A stretch of DNA of 12,673 bases from Chloroflexota bacterium (GTDB taxonomy: Bacteria > Chloroflexota > Anaerolineae > CG2-30-64-16). Below, piece after piece: positions 6,811-12,622 of this stretch. Location: assembly GCA_029555885.1 (NCBI GenBank), contig JAKPQT010000608.1, positions 1-12,673 on the forward strand, written 5' to 3'. How positions within the stretch are numbered: the stretch's first letter is position 1; every line of letters begins with the position of its first letter. Under the pieces are notes generated by a model, which searched no databases, was not told where the DNA came from, and was given only the letters and a program-made list of their open reading frames with translations. A program made the translations under genes and the position numbers.

Positions 6811-7932
6811 ATGAGCAATATGATCCCCACCCCAACCTCGCTCCCGAATGTCCGCGTGAGCCGGAGTGCGCTGCTGCACTTCTGTACAGAGCTCTTCACC
6901 CGCCTCGGGCTGTCGCCTGCGGACGCGGCCGTGGCCGCGGACGTGCTGGTCGCGGCCGACGCGCGCGGCATCCCGTCGCACGGCATCGCACGGTTGCCCA
7001 GCTATGTCAACGGCATCACGACGGGCACAACTGTACCCGGCGCGCAGCCGGAGGTCATCGCCGAGACAGCGGCCACACTGGCCGTGGATGCGCACGGCGG
7101 CATGGGCGCGCCCGCCAGCGCGGAGGCCATGCGCCGCATCATCGCCAAGGCGCACACATCCGGCGCGGCCATCGCGTGCGTCCGCGACTCCAACCACTTC
7201 GGCATCGCGGGCTACTACGCGATGCTGGCGCTGGAGCACGACATGATCGGGCTGGCGATGACCAACACCGCCGCGCTCGGCGTGCCGACGTTCGGCCGGC
7301 AGGTCATGTACGGCACGAACCCCATTGCCTTCGCCGCGCCTGCGGGCCGGGAGCGCGCGTTCGTGCTGGACATGTCCACGACGGTCGTGACGAAGGGCAA
7401 GCTGGAGGTCTACGAGCGGCTCGGCCAGCCGCTGCCTGACGGCTGGGCGGTCGACCGGAGCGGCCATTCCGCACGCGACCCGCACCGCATCCTCGACGAG
7501 ATGTTCCAGCGGGTCGGCGGCGGAATGCTGCCCCTGGGCGGCGAGGGCGAGCTGCACAGCGGCTACAAGGGCTACGGGCTGGCCGTGATGGTGGACATCC
7601 TCTGCGGCGTGCTCGGCGCGGCTGCGTTCGGGCCGGGGCTGGCCGACAACCCGACCTGCTTCGGCCGGGTGAGCCACTTCTTCGCCGCATTCAACGTCGC
7701 CGCATTCCGCGATGTGGCCGGGTTCAAGGCGGACATGGACCAGATGCTGTCCGACCTGCGCGCGTCGCCGCTGGCTGAGGGCACGGAACGCATCTACGTC
7801 GCCGGGGAGAAGGAGTTCGAGCGCGAGGCGGAATACGCACGCGACGGCGTGCCGCTGCTCCGCCAGACGTATGACCGGGCGATGGAAATCGGGAAGTTGT
7901 ACGGGGTGGAGAGGCCGGAAGCCGTTCGATAA
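6811..7932 (+). CDS. Ldh_2-family malate/L-lactate-type dehydrogenase
   Basis: A 373-residue NAD(P)H-dependent 2-oxoacid reductase or 2-hydroxyacid dehydrogenase of the Ldh_2 family (PF02615), which includes malate, L-lactate, ureidoglycolate and 2,3-diketo-L-gulonate reductases. Visible motifs are ADARGIPSHGIARLPSY (His57 and Arg61 are the probable active-site pair), CVRDSNHFGIAGYY (His129), and YGTNPIAFAAP followed by FVLDMSTTVV for cofactor binding. HSGYKGYGLAVMVDILCGVL near residue 250 is the conserved C-terminal stretch. It lies 9 nt after the sulfatase stop; GAGGAA at 6793-6798 is a distant Shine-Dalgarno, and an in-frame ATG at 6820 is an alternative start. In this operon it may reduce or oxidise a sugar-derived 2-keto acid, but substrate is not readable from sequence. 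Three hairpins follow its stop. Confidence 0.92.
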   Translation: MSNMIPTPTSLPNVRVSRSALLHFCTELFTRLGLSPADAAVAADVLVAADARGIPSHGIARLPSYVNGITTGTTVPGAQPEVIAETAATLAVDAHGGMGAPASAEAMRRIIAKAHTSGAAIACVRDSNHFGIAGYYAMLALEHDMIGLAMTNTAALGVPTFGRQVMYGTNPIAFAAPAGRERAFVLDMSTTVVTKGKLEVYERLGQPLPDGWAVDRSGHSARDPHRILDEMFQRVGGGMLPLGGEGELHSGYKGYGLAVMVDILCGVLGAAAFGPGLADNPTCFGRVSHFFAAFNVAAFRDVAGFKADMDQMLSDLRASPLAEGTERIYVAGEKEFEREAEYARDGVPLLRQTYDRAMEIGKLYGVERPEAVR

Positions 7933-7942
7933 CGAGTACCCG

Positions 7943-7963
7943 CCCGACCGTAAACGGATCGGG
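7943..7963. terminator. First hairpin after the Ldh_2 gene
   Basis: CCCGACCGT (7943-7951) pairs with ACGG-A-TCGGG (7954-7963) with a single bulged A and a 2-nt loop. It starts 11 nt after the Ldh_2 stop and is the best-placed candidate for ending that transcript, though no T-tract follows. Confidence 0.45.
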
Positions 7964-7975
7964 CTACGCAGCCAC

Positions 7976-7991
7976 GTCCGGTCAACCGGAC
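7976..7991. repeat. Perfect 7-bp hairpin GTCCGGT-CA-ACCGGAC
   Basis: Exact inverted repeat of 7 bp with a 2-nt spacer, the second of three hairpins in the 96-nt convergent gap. It may belong to an interspersed palindrome family or act as part of a bidirectional terminator. Confidence 0.5.
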
Positions 7992-8019
7992 TACGGCGCA
8001 GCGACGCATTCGGTTGAGC

Positions 8020-8039
8020 CCCGTCCTTTCAGGACCGGG
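8020..8039. terminator. Hairpin overlapping the acetyltransferase stop codon
   Basis: CCCGTCCT (8020-8027) pairs with AGGA-C-CGGG (8031-8039) with one bulged C and a 3-nt loop. The stop codon of the minus-strand acetyltransferase (TGA, 8031-8029) is inside the hairpin, so it could mark the 3' end of that operon. Confidence 0.4.
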
Positions 8040-8577
8040 CGGATAGGTTGGCCCACTCCCTATCCAGGATCGCGTACAGGTACTCGTCCGCCCAGCCGTC
8101 CTGCCACGGCCGCGACGCGCGGAAGTGTCCTTCCCGCGTCATGCCGAGCTTCTCCATCACCCTGACCGAGGCCGCGTTCCCCTCGTTGCAGAACGCGACG
8201 ACCCGGTGCGCGCCGAGCTCCTCGAACGCCAGGCGCAGCACCGCAGCCCCCGCCTCAGTCGCGTAGCCGTGGCCCCACTCCGCCGCGTGCAGCATCCAGC
8301 CGATCTCCCACTCGCGGATGTCGGCGTTGAGCAGGGTCAGCGTGATACGGCCGCGCGCGCGGTCATCGGGTCGCACCGCAATCGCGAAGCGGAAATGCGT
8401 GCGCGGGTGCTCCTGCGCCCACAGGTACGCCTTGCGGATGTACTCGCGCGTGTCGTCCTCGGTCGGGATGGGCGGCTCGTAGCGGCGGACAACCGGGTCG
8501 CCGTCGTACTCTCTCACCGCCGCGAGGTCGTCCTCCCGGAACTCGCGCAGCACCAGGCGCGGCGTCTCAATCTTCAC
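8029..8577 (-). CDS. GNAT acetyltransferase, RimJ/RimL type
   Basis: A 182-residue GCN5-related N-acetyltransferase of the Acetyltransf_3 group. It opens with KIETPRLVLREFREDD, characteristic of RimJ/RimL-like proteins, and has IGWMLHAAEWGHGYATEA (about 92-109), where WGHGYATEA is the acetyl-CoA pyrophosphate loop. VVAFCNEGNAASVRVMEKLGM (127-146) is the C-terminal Asn/Ser-rich element. The family acetylates N-termini of ribosomal proteins, amino groups of small molecules, or antibiotics; the target is unknown. I chose the GTG at 8577 because homology begins there and GGAG/AGG precede it at suitable distance. The frame also allows a TTG at 8592 directly abutting the upstream stop. It is the last gene of a minus-strand unit after the ComB-like gene, 15 nt downstream of that stop. 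Confidence 0.87.
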   Translation of the reverse strand: MKIETPRLVLREFREDDLAAVREYDGDPVVRRYEPPIPTEDDTREYIRKAYLWAQEHPRTHFRFAIAVRPDDRARGRITLTLLNADIREWEIGWMLHAAEWGHGYATEAGAAVLRLAFEELGAHRVVAFCNEGNAASVRVMEKLGMTREGHFRASRPWQDGWADEYLYAILDREWANLSARS

Positions 8578-8592
8578 GTCAGCCTGCTCCAA

Positions 8593-9315
8593 CTACGCCT
8601 GTGTGATGCAACGATAGGCCCCGTCGATCAACAAGGGTACACAATCGCTGATGTCCAGCTCAAACGCCAGCGCAACATCCTCCGCAAAGCCGCGCGACAG
8701 TAATTCCTTGCTCGACGAGCACGCGGCCAGAAGAGCGGCGGCATCTGCGGCTACCGCATCATAGGCTGCACGCGCCGCGGCGGCTTCTGGCGACAACGGC
8801 CCGCGCAGACAACTGATAACCGCACCTGCCCCTAGCCAGTCTTCCAAGGCTGGGCGCAGACTACCATCCGACCAGCGTTCACCTGCAGGGATGACGGCAA
8901 TCTGATCGCCAAATCTCTGGGCCGCAGCAGCAACGGCCGAATAGTTACGCAGACACGCTGTCAGTGTCGGCGTCGAACCAGTCTCGAGGCTGAGCCGTGA
9001 CCCATTCCGCGAAGGCAACACCAGCCGCATTCCCTTCGGAATGCTGACCAACGAATGCGGACGCAGTGAATAACCGCTCGACATGCCGTAACTTGCGGCC
9101 AATTCAGCACCAACCGAGTCTGCATAGGCAGATGCGGCATCACTCTGCGCAGCATAAGGGTAGATTGCTGCGCCACGCCAGGTGGCAATCTCGACAGCGG
9201 TGGAAAACGAAAAGACATCCACGATGATGACGGCGGCGCTGATTGGCGCCAGCAGTCGGACGCCGTGCAAGCCCCACTCGCAGCGCACTGCAAACTCGGC
9301 CTGGTCGTAGATCAT
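8593..9315 (-). CDS. ComB-like 2-phosphosulfolactate phosphatase family protein
   Basis: A 240-residue protein of the 2-phosphosulfolactate phosphatase family (PF04029). Family-like stretches are VIIVDVFSFSTAVEIA (29-44, with Asp33), LVLPSRNGSRLS (98-109) and VIPAGERWSDGSLRPALEDW followed by LGAGAVI (141-167). The archetype ComB converts 2-phosphosulfolactate to sulfolactate in coenzyme M synthesis, but many bacteria that make no coenzyme M carry homologues of unknown substrate. No comA or comC homologue is present, so the coenzyme M role is not supported here. The ATG overlaps the stop of the AAC(3)-like gene as ATGA (9315-9312), which indicates translational coupling. By eye the base composition is less G+C-rich than that of its neighbours, a weak hint of separate origin. 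Cytoplasmic, no membrane segments. Confidence 0.8.
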   Translation of the reverse strand: MIYDQAEFAVRCEWGLHGVRLLAPISAAVIIVDVFSFSTAVEIATWRGAAIYPYAAQSDAASAYADSVGAELAASYGMSSGYSLRPHSLVSIPKGMRLVLPSRNGSRLSLETGSTPTLTACLRNYSAVAAAAQRFGDQIAVIPAGERWSDGSLRPALEDWLGAGAVISCLRGPLSPEAAAARAAYDAVAADAAALLAACSSSKELLSRGFAEDVALAFELDISDCVPLLIDGAYRCITQA

Positions 9316-10184
9316 CGCGGTTCACCTACGGGCGATTCTTTCCTGCCCCACCGCCGCACCATCCAGTCCACCGCAAACGCGACAAGGGCTGCCGCGTCGA
9401 GCAGGTATGCGTCCGCGCTGCCCACGCGTCCGGCGCTCGCACGGCCAGTTACCAGGTAATCCTGCATGATGAGCGGGAAGTATTCCTCCGACGACTCGCC
9501 CGGCATGATGCTCTCGCCCGTGTCGAACTCCTCGAACGTCACCCACGTACGCACCCCGTCCACCAGCACCGGCGTCTTGTTGACCACCACCACCTTATCC
9601 GGCAGCGGCGCGATGTGTTCGGCATAGTGCAGCAGCGATACCGCGCTGAAGGGTGAGCCGAGCAGCAGCACCTTCCCGCCGTTGCGGCAGAGCTTGTCGA
9701 AGGGCGAGCCGATGCCGTAGCCGTACGCGAGGGGATGATCGGCAGTCAGGTACTCAGCTTGTGCGCCGACTGCGGCGACCGAAGCCGTCGGGTGGTTGCT
9801 GCGCCGCGCGCCGGGCCACGTCCGCAGGTATTCCGTCAATATCCCCCAACGCCGCTCCGCGCGCGACGTGGCCGGATCGAACGGGGGAGATTCGTCCAGG
9901 TAGGCGCGGCGCTCCGCCTCGGACAGGTTATCGACGCCCTCGGCCAGCGCACGCTCCCACTCCTCCCAACTGACGTAGATCATCACCGTACCCGCGTCCG
10001 TAAGCACGTCGAGCAGCGCGCGAATTACCGTGTCCGGCCCGCCGACGATCCGGCCCACCGCGCCGAGCGCGGAATGCACCATGACCGTCTGCCCTGCATC
10101 CAGGCCGAGGCTGCGCAGGTCGCGTACCAGTGCGCTGCGCGTGACAAGCGGCGGGAGGGCAGAAGCGCCATCATCTTGGACCAT
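9312..10184 (-). CDS. AAC(3)-family N-acetyltransferase (aminoglycoside 3-N-acetyltransferase-like)
   Basis: A 290-residue member of the antibiotic N-acetyltransferase family (PF02522), close in length and motif order to AAC(3)-II/III enzymes. Visible: VMVHSALGAVGRIVGG (34-49), AGTVMIYVSWEEW (64-76), PPFDPATSRAERRWG (100-114), PGARRSNHPTASVAAVG (124-140) with His131, and VLLLGSPFSAVSLLHYAEH (172-190) with His186. Known members acetylate the 3-amino group of aminoglycosides using acetyl-CoA, but chromosomal homologues often have unrelated or unknown substrates, so resistance is not demonstrated. The ATG at 10184 has GGGAGG with about 4-nt spacing. It is the first gene of a three-gene minus-strand unit (ComB-like, then RimJ/RimL-type acetyltransferase) and is divergent from the GH29 gene. 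A promoter for this strand could not be assigned with confidence. Confidence 0.9.
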   Translation of the reverse strand: MVQDDGASALPPLVTRSALVRDLRSLGLDAGQTVMVHSALGAVGRIVGGPDTVIRALLDVLTDAGTVMIYVSWEEWERALAEGVDNLSEAERRAYLDESPPFDPATSRAERRWGILTEYLRTWPGARRSNHPTASVAAVGAQAEYLTADHPLAYGYGIGSPFDKLCRNGGKVLLLGSPFSAVSLLHYAEHIAPLPDKVVVVNKTPVLVDGVRTWVTFEEFDTGESIMPGESSEEYFPLIMQDYLVTGRASAGRVGSADAYLLDAAALVAFAVDWMVRRWGRKESPVGEPR

Positions 10185-10194
10185 ACGTCCTCCC

Positions 10195-10248
10195 GGAGAA
10201 TTGTGTTACGCGGAACTTAAGCGTATAATCGGGCCACAGGAGAATTGT
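10195..10248 (+). promoter_or_regulatory. Repeated 10-mer GGAGAATTGT flanking the GH29 promoter (operator candidate)
   Basis: GGAGAATTGT occurs at 10195-10204 and 10239-10248, start points 44 bp apart, about four helical turns. The first copy overlaps the -35 hexamer and the second sits at the predicted transcription start. The second is also inside an inverted repeat, CAGGAG-N7-CTCCTG (10237-10255). That arrangement resembles paired operators, but no regulator gene is in the window. Confidence 0.45.
10201..10229 (+). promoter_or_regulatory. Sigma-70-type promoter of the GH29 fucosidase gene
   Basis: TTGTGT (10201-10206) and a perfect TATAAT (10224-10229) are separated by 17 nt. Transcription would start near 10236, leaving a leader of about 66 nt with the purine-rich GAGAGG ribosome site before the ATG at 10302. 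This is one of the two best promoter matches in the window. Confidence 0.65.
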
Positions 10249-10301
10249 ACTCCTGCTCCCCCGTCCTGACAACATTTATTCCAGCCCAAAGAGAGGTCAA
10301 C

Positions 10302-11573
10302 ATGGACAAGGAAGCCTACCTGGCAGAGATTGCCGCCACGCGGCCCGACCGCATCCGCTGGTGGCAGGAAGCACGTTTCGGCATGTTCGTACACTGGGGC
10401 CTGTATTCGCAGCTCGGCCGGCACGAATGGGTGATGAACCGCGAACGCATCCCCATCGCGGAGTATGAGCCGCTGGCCGATACCTGGAAGCCGAAGGAGC
10501 GTCCCGCCCGCGAGTGGGCCGCGCTGGCGAAGCAGGCCGGCATGAAATACATGGTCATGACCACGAAACATCACGAGGGGTTCTGCCTGTGGGATACGCA
10601 GATGACCAATTACAACGCAGTCAAGCGCGGGCCGGGCCGTGACCTCGTGCGCGAGTACGTCGAGGCGTGTCGCGAGTTCGGCCTGAAGATCGGCTTCTAC
10701 TACTCGCTCATGGACTGGCACCACCCCGACGGTGCGCAGTGTGCGGTGGATGAGGCGGCCCGCCGCCGCTTCCTCGATTACACCCAGGGCCTCGTGCGCG
10801 AGCTGATGACCAACTACGGCAAGATCGACATCCTGTGGTACGACGTGTCGTGGCCGCTCAAGTCGCCGGAACTGTGGGAGAGCGTCAAGATGACGTCGAT
10901 GGCGCGCGAGCTGCAACCGCACATCATCGTCAATAACCGCGACCAGCTCGACGAGGACTTCGGCACGCCGGAAGAGCACGTCACCGCGGAGAAGGAAGGC
11001 CGCAACTGGGAGGCCTGCATGACGTTCAACGGCGCGTGGGGCTACATGCCCTCCGCGCCGGACAGCGACTGGCACTCGACGCGCACGGTCCTCGGCATGT
11101 TGAGCACCGCGACCGCGGGCCAGGGCAACCTGTTGCTCAATATCGGCCCCGCGCCCGACGGCTCCGTGCCCCAGCAGGCATATGACCGGCTGCTGCCGGT
11201 CGGCAAGTGGCTGGAGCAGAACGGCGAGGCCGTCTACGGACAGGTGGATCGCGCGGACGGCAAGATGGAGTGGATGCCGCTGTCGGGCAACCCGATGGGC
11301 CGCAGCTGGACGCTCAAGGGCAACACCGCGTACTTTTGGGTTGCGCGCTGGCCGGGCAACTCCTTCGCCATCGGCGGGCTCAAGAGCAGGCTGCTGAAAG
11401 CGTCCATCCTCGCATCGGGCCAGCCGGTCGAGTTCGAGCAGCAGCCAGACCGCGTGCTGTTCCGCGGCCTGCCGGAGACCCAACCCGACGAGTTCGCGGG
11501 CACGAGCATCCTCAAGCTGGAGTTCGCCGAGCCACCACGGCAGGTCCTCGGCGCAGGCTGCGTGGTGCTGTAA
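10302..11573 (+). CDS. Alpha-L-fucosidase, GH29
   Basis: A 423-residue retaining alpha-L-fucosidase that removes fucose from glycan ends. Family motifs: RFGMFVHWGLYSQ (25-37), YMVMTTKHHEGFCLWD (83-98), GFYYSLMDWHHPD (131-143) and KIDILWYDVSW (174-184), in which Asp181 is the expected nucleophile. TPEEH (222-226) and GNLLLNIGPAPDG (275-287) are also characteristic. Residues after about 310 form the C-terminal beta-domain. The start is ATG 10302, with GAGAGG in a good Shine-Dalgarno position; the frame continues upstream but lacks homology. No signal peptide, so probably acts on imported fucosylated oligosaccharides. It is transcribed divergently from the AAC(3)-like unit, from its own promoter. 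Together with GH51 and sulfatase genes it suggests a diet of decorated plant or algal glycans; this is inference from context. Confidence 0.93.
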   Translation: MDKEAYLAEIAATRPDRIRWWQEARFGMFVHWGLYSQLGRHEWVMNRERIPIAEYEPLADTWKPKERPAREWAALAKQAGMKYMVMTTKHHEGFCLWDTQMTNYNAVKRGPGRDLVREYVEACREFGLKIGFYYSLMDWHHPDGAQCAVDEAARRRFLDYTQGLVRELMTNYGKIDILWYDVSWPLKSPELWESVKMTSMARELQPHIIVNNRDQLDEDFGTPEEHVTAEKEGRNWEACMTFNGAWGYMPSAPDSDWHSTRTVLGMLSTATAGQGNLLLNIGPAPDGSVPQQAYDRLLPVGKWLEQNGEAVYGQVDRADGKMEWMPLSGNPMGRSWTLKGNTAYFWVARWPGNSFAIGGLKSRLLKASILASGQPVEFEQQPDRVLFRGLPETQPDEFAGTSILKLEFAEPPRQVLGAGCVVL

Positions 11574-11990
11574 GAATTAAGAATTAGGAATGTGGAGAAG
11601 TGTGGATAAAGGGTGAGAATGTCGTTCAGGCGAAGAGCTATGCGTTTGCCGTCCGCATTGTCCGCCTGTATCAGCACCTCTCCACATGCCGCAAGGAGTA
11701 CACGTTATCGCGACAGCTCCTGCGGTGTGGGACGAGCATCGGCGCGAACGTGGAGGAAGCCATCGGCGGTCAGTCGCGGGCTGACTTTTTATCCAAGATC
11801 GCGATTGCATACAAAGAGGCTCGCGAGACCTCGTACTGGCTCCGATTGCTCCGAGACACAGACTACCTGACCGCGGCAGAGTTCGACAGCATCCACGCCG
11901 ACGCTGAAGAACTCTGCCGCATCCTTGCCTCCATCGAGAAAAGCGCCAAACAACCGCCCGCACCCGTTCGCAGTTCGTAATTCTCAATTC
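11574..11990. repeat. AT-rich terminal inverted repeats bracketing the four-helix gene
   Basis: GAATTAAGAATTA (11574-11586) begins on the base after the GH29 stop. TAATTCTCAATTC (11978-11990) is its reverse complement in 12 of 13 positions and contains the stop codon of the enclosed gene. Each end is internally repetitive: GAATTA twice at the left, and TTCGTAATT at 11974-11982 and 11988-11996 at the right. Such AT-rich tracts stand out against the GC-rich surroundings and suggest the boundaries of an inserted cassette. Confidence 0.6.
11600..11980 (+). CDS. Four-helix bundle protein (S23 / 23S rRNA intervening-sequence protein family)
   Basis: A 126-residue protein of the S23/IVP-like family. 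Diagnostic stretches are SYAFAVRIVRLYQHLS (13-28), YTLSRQLLRCGTSIGANVEEA (34-54) and DFLSKIAIAYKEARETSYWLRLL (62-84). They form amphipathic helices with no enzymatic motif. The archetypes lie inside intervening sequences of 23S rRNA genes in Leptospira and Coxiella; the fold is also shared with Avd of diversity-generating retroelements. Here no rRNA or reverse transcriptase is near, so it is a free-standing member of unknown function. Start is GTG 11600, the only start after an in-frame TAG at 11585-11587; GGAG lies too close upstream to be a good Shine-Dalgarno. The last residues (PPAPVRSS) look disordered. It lies between GH29 and a GNAT and is bracketed by inverted repeats. Confidence 0.88.
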   Translation: MWIKGENVVQAKSYAFAVRIVRLYQHLSTCRKEYTLSRQLLRCGTSIGANVEEAIGGQSRADFLSKIAIAYKEARETSYWLRLLRDTDYLTAAEFDSIHADAEELCRILASIEKSAKQPPAPVRSS

Positions 11991-12012
11991 GTAATTTCGC
12001 GAAGGAAATCAC

Positions 12013-12492
12013 ATGAATTCGCACATTCGCCCCTACACCCCCGCCGACCTGGGCCTCTTGGTCGCGCTGACCTTGCGCGCATTCGAGCCGGTGTTTGCCT
12101 CGTTCGAGCGCATCCTGGGCCCGGCCATCTTCCCGATCGAGTATCCCGACTGGCGCAAGACGCAGGCCGACCTCGTCGTCCAGATGAGCGGCAACGACAA
12201 ACTCCACCTGGCCGTCGCGGAGGTGGATGGGCAGGTGGCAGGCTTCATGGCGTACGGGTTCCACGAAAACGAGACAGGCGAAGTCTACTTCCTGGCCGTC
12301 CATCCCGACTACCAGAACCACGGCATCGGCACGGAGCTCAACCTCTTTGCGCTCGACAGGTTGCGGGAAGGCGGCGCGAAGCTGGCCGTCGTTGCCACGG
12401 GCGGCGACGAATCGCACGCGCCCGCGCGCCGGTCGTACGAGAAGGCCGGCTATACTGCCTTACCCTTGATGCGCTACTACAAGGCGCTGTAA
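12013..12492 (+). CDS. GNAT family N-acetyltransferase
   Basis: A 159-residue GCN5-related acetyltransferase (Acetyltransf_1). The acetyl-CoA loop is VYFLAVHPDYQNHGIGTEL (91-109), with the Q-x-x-G-x-G signature at Gln101, Gly104 and Gly106. It is preceded by HLAVAEVDGQVAGFMAYGF (65-83), the usual two central strands, and followed by HAPARRSYEKAGYTALPLMRYYKAL at the C-terminus, with the Tyr that often acts as general acid in the family. AAGGAA is well placed before the ATG at 12013. The acceptor is unknown. It begins 22 nt after the right inverted repeat of the four-helix cassette, so it may once have followed the GH29 gene directly. It is not closely similar to the acetyltransferase at 8029-8577. 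Confidence 0.88.
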   Translation: MNSHIRPYTPADLGLLVALTLRAFEPVFASFERILGPAIFPIEYPDWRKTQADLVVQMSGNDKLHLAVAEVDGQVAGFMAYGFHENETGEVYFLAVHPDYQNHGIGTELNLFALDRLREGGAKLAVVATGGDESHAPARRSYEKAGYTALPLMRYYKAL

Positions 12493-12501
12493 CACGGCGA
12501 T

Positions 12502-12530
12502 TTGACATCCACACCGCCGTCCTCTAGAAT
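12502..12530 (+). promoter_or_regulatory. Near-consensus sigma-70-type promoter
   Basis: A perfect TTGACA (12502-12507), a 17-nt spacer and TAGAAT (12525-12530, five of six) form the strongest promoter in the window. It lies 10 nt after the GNAT stop and would start transcription near 12537, giving a leader of about 86 nt before the ATG at 12623. Confidence 0.75.
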
Positions 12531-12571
12531 TCACCCCACTTGCTGCCAGAAAAGATGCACAAACCTGCCAG

Positions 12572-12603
12572 CGCATCACGTGATGCGGACCAGTTCCGCA
12601 TCA
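12572..12603 (+). promoter_or_regulatory. Overlapping palindrome and alternative hairpin in the leader
   Basis: CGCATCACGTGATGCG (12572-12587) is a perfect 16-bp palindrome. Its right half also pairs downstream: TGATGCGGA (12581-12589) with TCCGCATCA (12595-12603) around CCAGT. In RNA the two structures are mutually exclusive; in DNA the palindrome has the form of a dimeric repressor site. It lies between the promoter at 12502-12530 and the Shine-Dalgarno at 12610-12615. Confidence 0.6.
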
Positions 12604-12622
12604 TCTCACGGGAGGATGCGAC

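Noticed and set aside
4846..7677. A 943-codon minus-strand open frame antisense to the BNR, sulfatase and Ldh_2 genes
   Set aside because: All three sense genes are in the same frame and separated by gaps of 6 and 9 nt, so the antisense codons stay in register. Stops there would need sense codons CTA, TTA or TCA, which are rare in GC-rich coding sequence. The translated protein is low-complexity Arg/Ala/Val/His-rich with no family resemblance.
8593..9315. A coenzyme M biosynthesis locus
   Set aside because: Only a ComB-family protein is present; no ComA, ComC, ComD or ComE homologue is visible, and bacterial ComB homologues are common without coenzyme M.
10185..10301. A minus-strand promoter for the AAC(3)-like unit
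   Set aside because: ATTATA-like strings occur opposite the TATAAT, but no -35 with reasonable spacing could be matched.
10206..11483. 425-codon minus-strand frame antisense to GH29
   Set aside because: Shadow of the GH29 gene in GC-rich sequence, without motifs; GH29 signatures are unambiguous on the plus strand.
11601..11609. TGTGGATAA, a perfect DnaA-box on the reverse strand, near TTGTCCACA at 2153-2161
   Set aside because: They are single isolated sites 9 kb apart, one in a coding start and one in a hairpin, with no AT-rich unwinding region, dnaA or dnaN. Not an origin.
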